A stretch of 64,000 nucleotides of DNA. Origin: Elizabethkingia meningoseptica_A (GTDB taxonomy: Bacteria > Bacteroidota > Bacteroidia > Flavobacteriales > Weeksellaceae). Location of the stretch: the NCBI RefSeq assembly GCF_045762675.1, contig NZ_JBJDLK010000001.1:846590-910589 (forward strand), read 5' to 3'. A program made the translations under genes and the position numbers. The first letter of the stretch is position 1. Each line of letters starts with the position of its first letter. The notes under the pieces were generated by a model. That model was not told the DNA's origin. It worked only from the letters and a program-made list of their open reading frames with translations, and ran no database searches. Positions 60,671-64,000 of the stretch are shown one piece after another.

Positions 60671-61126
60671 ATGAAAATTTTAATGGTTTGCCTTGGCAAT
60701 ATTTGCCGTTCACCTTTGGCAGAAGGAATTTTACAGTCAAAACTCCCGGATTATTTTACAGTTGACAGTGCAGGTACCATTGCCATGCATGAAGGAGAAC
60801 ATCCGGACAGACGCTCGGTAAAAGCAGCAGCCAATCATGGTATAGACATTTCAAGACAACATTCCCGCCCGATTCAGCAAAAAGATCTGGAAGAATTTGA
60901 CAGAATCTACTGTATGGACCTCAATAATCTGAAAGATGTAATGTCTATGGCGAGAAATGAATCACAACGACAAAAGATTTCTTTAATACTGGAGGTCCTT
61001 CATGATCAAAACAAGATTGAGGTTCCCGATCCTTACTGGGGAGATTCATCTGACTTCGAAAAAGTATATCAACTTTTGGACAAAGCCTGTACTTTAGTTG
61101 CTGAAGAATTGATTCATTCAAAGTAA
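60671..61126 (+). CDS. Low-molecular-weight protein-tyrosine phosphatase
   Basis: 151 residues from ATG 60671 (MKILMVCLGNICRSPLAEG). Active-site loop is Cys7-x5-Arg13, and the general acid Asp is in VPDPYWGDSSDFEK near residue 118. Soluble. The open frame upstream adds 18 residues without conserved features. Dephosphorylates phosphotyrosine proteins; in bacteria often paired with tyrosine kinases, none of which is adjacent. An 8-bp inverted repeat TTACAGCA / TGCTGTAA lies just upstream in the dnaA 3' region. Confidence 0.92.
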   Translation: MKILMVCLGNICRSPLAEGILQSKLPDYFTVDSAGTIAMHEGEHPDRRSVKAAANHGIDISRQHSRPIQQKDLEEFDRIYCMDLNNLKDVMSMARNESQRQKISLILEVLHDQNKIEVPDPYWGDSSDFEKVYQLLDKACTLVAEELIHSK

Positions 61127-61173
61127 AAGCGTTATTATCCATTAATCGTTCAGGATATTTAAGGAGGAATAAT

Positions 61174-61181
61174 TAACTTTG
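61174..61181 (+). promoter_or_regulatory. RsmI-like gene promoter -7 box, leaderless spacing
   Basis: TAACTTTG, perfect TAnnTTTG, ending 4 bases before the ATG, the same spacing as for hemN and tatA. Confidence 0.5.
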
Positions 61182-61185
61182 TCTT

Positions 61186-61884
61186 ATGTTATTTTTAATC
61201 CCAGCATATCTTTCAGAAGATACACCCTTAAGTCATTTTGCTCCTGTTATAAAAGAATATATTCTGCAAACGGATTACTTCTTTGTAGAGAATGAAAAAA
61301 CCGCCAGAAAGGTTATCAAATTCTTTGCACCGGAAAAAAAACAATCTGAGCTTAAGTTATATCTTTTAGATAAATATTCTGAAACCTCAGATTTAAAAGA
61401 AGCTCAGGAACTCATGAAAAAAGGGCAGGACTTCGGTTTGCTTTCCGAGGCCGGTCTTCCTTGTATCGCAGATCCGGGCAATATCATGGTTGCATGGGCA
61501 CACAGAAATAATATAAAAGTAATTCCTGTTAACGGCCCGAGTTCTATCATCCTTGCTTTAATTTCAAGCGGATTCAACGGGCAACAGTTCACCTTTCATG
61601 GTTATTTGCCTATTGATAAGTCAGAGAAGAGAAAACAAATTCTTCAGTTGGAATCTTTAGTACAAAAAACCGGATATTCCCAGATATTCATGGAAACTCC
61701 GTATCGCAACAACCAGCTGCTGGAAGATCTCACCAAAACACTTAACGGTAAAACCTTACTCACTGTAGCTGTAAACATCAATGATCCGAAAGGTGAATTC
61801 ATTAAGACCCAATCAATTAATGACTGGAAGAAGTCGAATACTGACCTTCATAAAATTCCGGCTGTTTTTGTTCTGGGAAAGTAA
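61186..61884 (+). CDS. RsmI-like SAM-dependent methyltransferase (tetrapyrrole-methylase fold)
   Basis: 232 residues. MLFLIPAYLSEDTPLSHFAP at the N-terminus, then GLLSEAGLPCIADPGNIMVA (RsmI/YraL-type SAM site, about 85-104), VIPVNGPSSIILALISSGFN and FHGYLPIDKSEKRKQI. RsmI methylates 2'-O of C1402 in 16S rRNA; this is a shorter relative within that family, so rRNA methylation is likely but not certain. Single gene; terminator not seen. Confidence 0.88.
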   Translation: MLFLIPAYLSEDTPLSHFAPVIKEYILQTDYFFVENEKTARKVIKFFAPEKKQSELKLYLLDKYSETSDLKEAQELMKKGQDFGLLSEAGLPCIADPGNIMVAWAHRNNIKVIPVNGPSSIILALISSGFNGQQFTFHGYLPIDKSEKRKQILQLESLVQKTGYSQIFMETPYRNNQLLEDLTKTLNGKTLLTVAVNINDPKGEFIKTQSINDWKKSNTDLHKIPAVFVLGK

Positions 61885-61935
61885 ACAAATTAACCAAAGT
61901 TTATTAACTTTAGCAAACCCAAATTACTTATATCT

Positions 61936-63060
61936 ATGAAGGCATTTCTCTCCTGGCCATTTTATCTGAAATTGGCATCTGTACTTATTAGTATTGTGAT
62001 ACTCGGTTATCTGGCTATTCTGGGACAGGACCTTATTATCCCTATGATTATGGGATTATTATTTGCAATATTACTAGTTCCTGTTTGTAATTTTTTAGAG
62101 GGAAAACTTCGATTTAACCGTTCTATATCCGCAATTGTAGTAAGTATCCTGGGACTTGCTCTCATAGGTCTTATACTATATCTTATAGGTATGCAGACGG
62201 CAAGTTTCTCCGATGACTGGCCTGCCTTTCAAAAGCAGATCACAACAGCTTTCGACAGCATACAGGATTGGGTTGCCGATAAATTTGGTGTACAGAAACA
62301 TAAACAACTTACTTATATCAATGATCTTGCACAAAAATCATTAAGCACCGGAACACTGATTGTTGAAAAGACATTGAAGTCCATCACTTATATCCTGATG
62401 CTGATTGGTCTTACTTTCCTGTTTACGTTATTTATACTGATCTACCGCAGGCAACTGGTTCGTTTTACTATTATGTGCTTTGCAGATAAACATAAAGCAG
62501 TTGTAATGGATGTAGTAAGCAGTATTCAGTATATGGTAAAAAAGTACCTGATCGGTCTGATGATTCAGATGGTTTTGGTAACTGTTCTGTCATTTATAGC
62601 CTATACTATTATTGGCGTTAAATACAATTTTCTGTTAGCGATAATTACCGGAATTTTCAATGTATTGCCATATTTAGGCATATTAATTGCCACCGTGCTG
62701 GGGATCTTTGTAACCTTTGCAACTTCATCAGCAGCCAATGTATTATGGGTTTTAGTAGGTATGGTAGCTGTACATGCTGTGGACGGGAATATCATTATGC
62801 CTAAAATTGTAGGATCACAGGTTAAACTGAATTCACTTATTGTAATTATAGGACTTATTGTAGGGGAAAGTATCTGGGGCGTTATGGGAATGCTTCTTAC
62901 TATTCCTATTATGGCAATTGCCAAAATTATATTCGACAGGGTAGAGGATTTAAAACCATGGGGCTACCTGATGGGCGATGATGACAATGAAGAAGGTTAT
63001 GAAAAAGATGAACTTCTGCCGATAGATGAAGACGAAACAGAGATGGAAATCAAAAATTAA
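61936..63060 (+). CDS. AI-2E-family transporter / permease
   Basis: 374 residues, seven to eight membrane helices. The family layout is two N-terminal helices, a soluble middle part (about 85-140), then FLFTLFILIYRRQLVRF, IGLMIQMVLVTVLSFIAYTI and GIFNVLPYLGILIATVLGIF with DGNIIMPKIVGSQVKLNSL. An acidic C-terminal tail follows (EDETEMEIKN). Family members include the TqsA autoinducer exporter and Na+/H+ antiporter-like proteins; substrate unknown. A TAACTTTA -7-like box (61905-61912) precedes it. Co-transcribed with the next gene (8-base gap). Confidence 0.9.
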   Translation: MKAFLSWPFYLKLASVLISIVILGYLAILGQDLIIPMIMGLLFAILLVPVCNFLEGKLRFNRSISAIVVSILGLALIGLILYLIGMQTASFSDDWPAFQKQITTAFDSIQDWVADKFGVQKHKQLTYINDLAQKSLSTGTLIVEKTLKSITYILMLIGLTFLFTLFILIYRRQLVRFTIMCFADKHKAVVMDVVSSIQYMVKKYLIGLMIQMVLVTVLSFIAYTIIGVKYNFLLAIITGIFNVLPYLGILIATVLGIFVTFATSSAANVLWVLVGMVAVHAVDGNIIMPKIVGSQVKLNSLIVIIGLIVGESIWGVMGMLLTIPIMAIAKIIFDRVEDLKPWGYLMGDDDNEEGYEKDELLPIDEDETEMEIKN

Positions 63061-63068
63061 CAGCTGAT

Positions 63069-63641
63069 ATGTTAAAAAGGGTTATTCTTTTTGCAGCAAC
63101 CTTTGCATTTTCAGCTTCTGTATACAGCCAGCAAAAAGACACCGTATTATATAGTATAAAAGGCGACCTTAATAAGGATAACATCCCGGATCTTGCTCTT
63201 GTAAAAACCCGTAAAAAAGGAGACATTACCACTTATATTCTGGAAGTTTACTTTACCGACGTAACCGGAAATAAAAAACTTATAGTAAATACCGACAAAG
63301 CTATTGAAGCTTCACAACACGGAACAGGAGACAGCCTGGAGAACATAGAGATTATAAAAGGAACATTGCATATTAATTACAGTTTCCTTCGTGGCGGTTC
63401 AAAACATATTTTCAGATACCAGAATAACTGGTTTGAATTAATCGGCTTTAAATATGGCGTATCCGATGGACAAGGCCATATGACTGATGTTGAATTTAAC
63501 CTTTCAACCGGAAGATATCTCAGCAATTCATGCAATTATGAAACCGGAGAGACCATTAATAAAGAAGATAAAATTGTTAGGATAAAACCGCTCCCAAATC
63601 TTAAAGATTTTGTTCCGTATACAAGCAAATATTTTTATTAA
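63069..63641 (+). CDS. Exported hypothetical protein
   Basis: 190 residues with signal peptide MLKRVILFAATFAFSASVYSQ. The start of the mature part, GDLNKDNIPDLALVKTRKKG (about 30-49), resembles a single EF-hand-like calcium loop as in FG-GAP/VCBS-type repeats, but only one copy is seen. The rest is alternating strands (SFLRGGSKHIFRYQNNWFEL, DVEFNLSTGRYLSN). No function known. Shares a transcript with the AI-2E protein. Confidence 0.78.
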   Translation: MLKRVILFAATFAFSASVYSQQKDTVLYSIKGDLNKDNIPDLALVKTRKKGDITTYILEVYFTDVTGNKKLIVNTDKAIEASQHGTGDSLENIEIIKGTLHINYSFLRGGSKHIFRYQNNWFELIGFKYGVSDGQGHMTDVEFNLSTGRYLSNSCNYETGETINKEDKIVRIKPLPNLKDFVPYTSKYFY

Positions 63642-63663
63642 AAACAAAAGTATTGAATGTAAT

Positions 63664-63700
63664 AAAAATACCTACTCAAAAAGCGAATAGGTATTTTTTT
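63664..63700 (+). terminator. Terminator after the AI-2E operon
   Basis: 11-bp stem AAAAATACCTA / TAGGTATTTTT with T run. Confidence 0.85.
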
Positions 63701-63842
63701 TAAATGACCACTAACAGCAATATTAGCATTATGTTTATCTAATGTATATTTTTAATAGGATCTTGCTAACCTTAGTACAATCATCTTTTGCTAAAATGTT
63801 TGAAGCTCAGGAAAAGTTAGTGAAGACAAACTGATTATTATA

Positions 63843-64000
63843 TTAATTTTGTATTGCGAAGATTGTTAAAACACCATATTTCCGAATAGCGGATTCTGTA
63901 GTGATATCTTCTTTTCTCCTTTGGTCTCCTTTTTTTAAATAATTATTATAGCCTTCCACAAAAACTGTTACTCGTTCTATTTTTGTCTTTGCATTAATGA
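63843..64000 (-). CDS. Hypothetical protein, C-terminal part (cut by window edge)
   Basis: Open frame running in from the right edge on the minus strand to TAA 63843-63845: the visible end reads KTKIERVTVFVEGYNNYLKK and finishes ESAIRKYGVLTIFAIQN. The codon pattern is protein-like throughout 52 codons. No family recognised. The start lies outside the window. The 140 bases before it (63701-63842) contain nothing else I can support. Confidence 0.6.
   Translation of the reverse strand, partial: INAKTKIERVTVFVEGYNNYLKKGDQRRKEDITTESAIRKYGVLTIFAIQN

Overview
The window reads as ordinary chromosome from a member of the Bacteroidota, class Flavobacteriia, most likely the Weeksellaceae (Elizabethkingia/Chryseobacterium group). 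That is inferred from AT-rich DNA, promoters with the Bacteroidota -7 box TAnnTTTG, lack of Shine-Dalgarno dependence, a SusC/SusD pair, fused SecDF, GLPGLI-family proteins, fimbrillin-type proteins and a DPP-IV/aminopeptidase P pair. The species call is inference. There is no IS element, prophage, rRNA operon or CRISPR array; one tRNA-Arg(CCG) is present.

Left part (1-11 kb): on the minus strand lies a tryptophan operon trpE-(four-helix-bundle gene)-trpG-trpD-trpC, preceded by a leader peptide with three consecutive Trp codons, an antiterminator and a terminator, that is, a complete-looking transcription attenuator. Then come an amino acid permease with an overlapping small gene, and on the plus strand a 1006-residue TPR protein with an outer-membrane beta-barrel protein. 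11-26 kb is a looser accessory stretch: tRNA-Arg, a secreted astacin-like lipoprotein protease, a methyltransferase, a small TPR protein, a FabH-fold protein missing two catalytic residues, an Ogt-AlkA alkylation-repair pair, a fimbrillin-like lipoprotein with its small partner peptide, an AraC regulator divergent from a type II NADH dehydrogenase, a GH29 alpha-L-fucosidase, and several decayed or frameshifted small genes.

26-47 kb is mostly housekeeping: typA, a PepSY-like protein, an APC permease, hemN, secDF, an MFS exporter, tatA, a PAP2 phosphatase, rlmH divergent from yihY, a cobalamin riboswitch in front of a BtuB-like TonB receptor, cytidine deaminase, and a SusC/SusD pair.

47-53 kb holds the most interesting locus: a BlaI-type repressor, a BlaR1-like M56 membrane protease without a beta-lactam sensor domain but with a 90-bp tandem repeat, and four tandem GLPGLI-family secreted proteins. 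The promoter is bracketed by two ACTAA-N4-TTAGT operators. One of them is repeated exactly (14 of 14 bases) at the promoter of the distant TPR/beta-barrel operon, so the BlaI-type repressor may control both envelope operons.

53-64 kb carries aminopeptidase P, a DPP-IV-like peptidase, a transaldolase-family protein, peptidase E, a thioesterase, dnaA, a low-molecular-weight phosphatase, an RsmI-like methyltransferase, an AI-2E-family membrane protein and two genes of unknown function, the last cut by the window edge.
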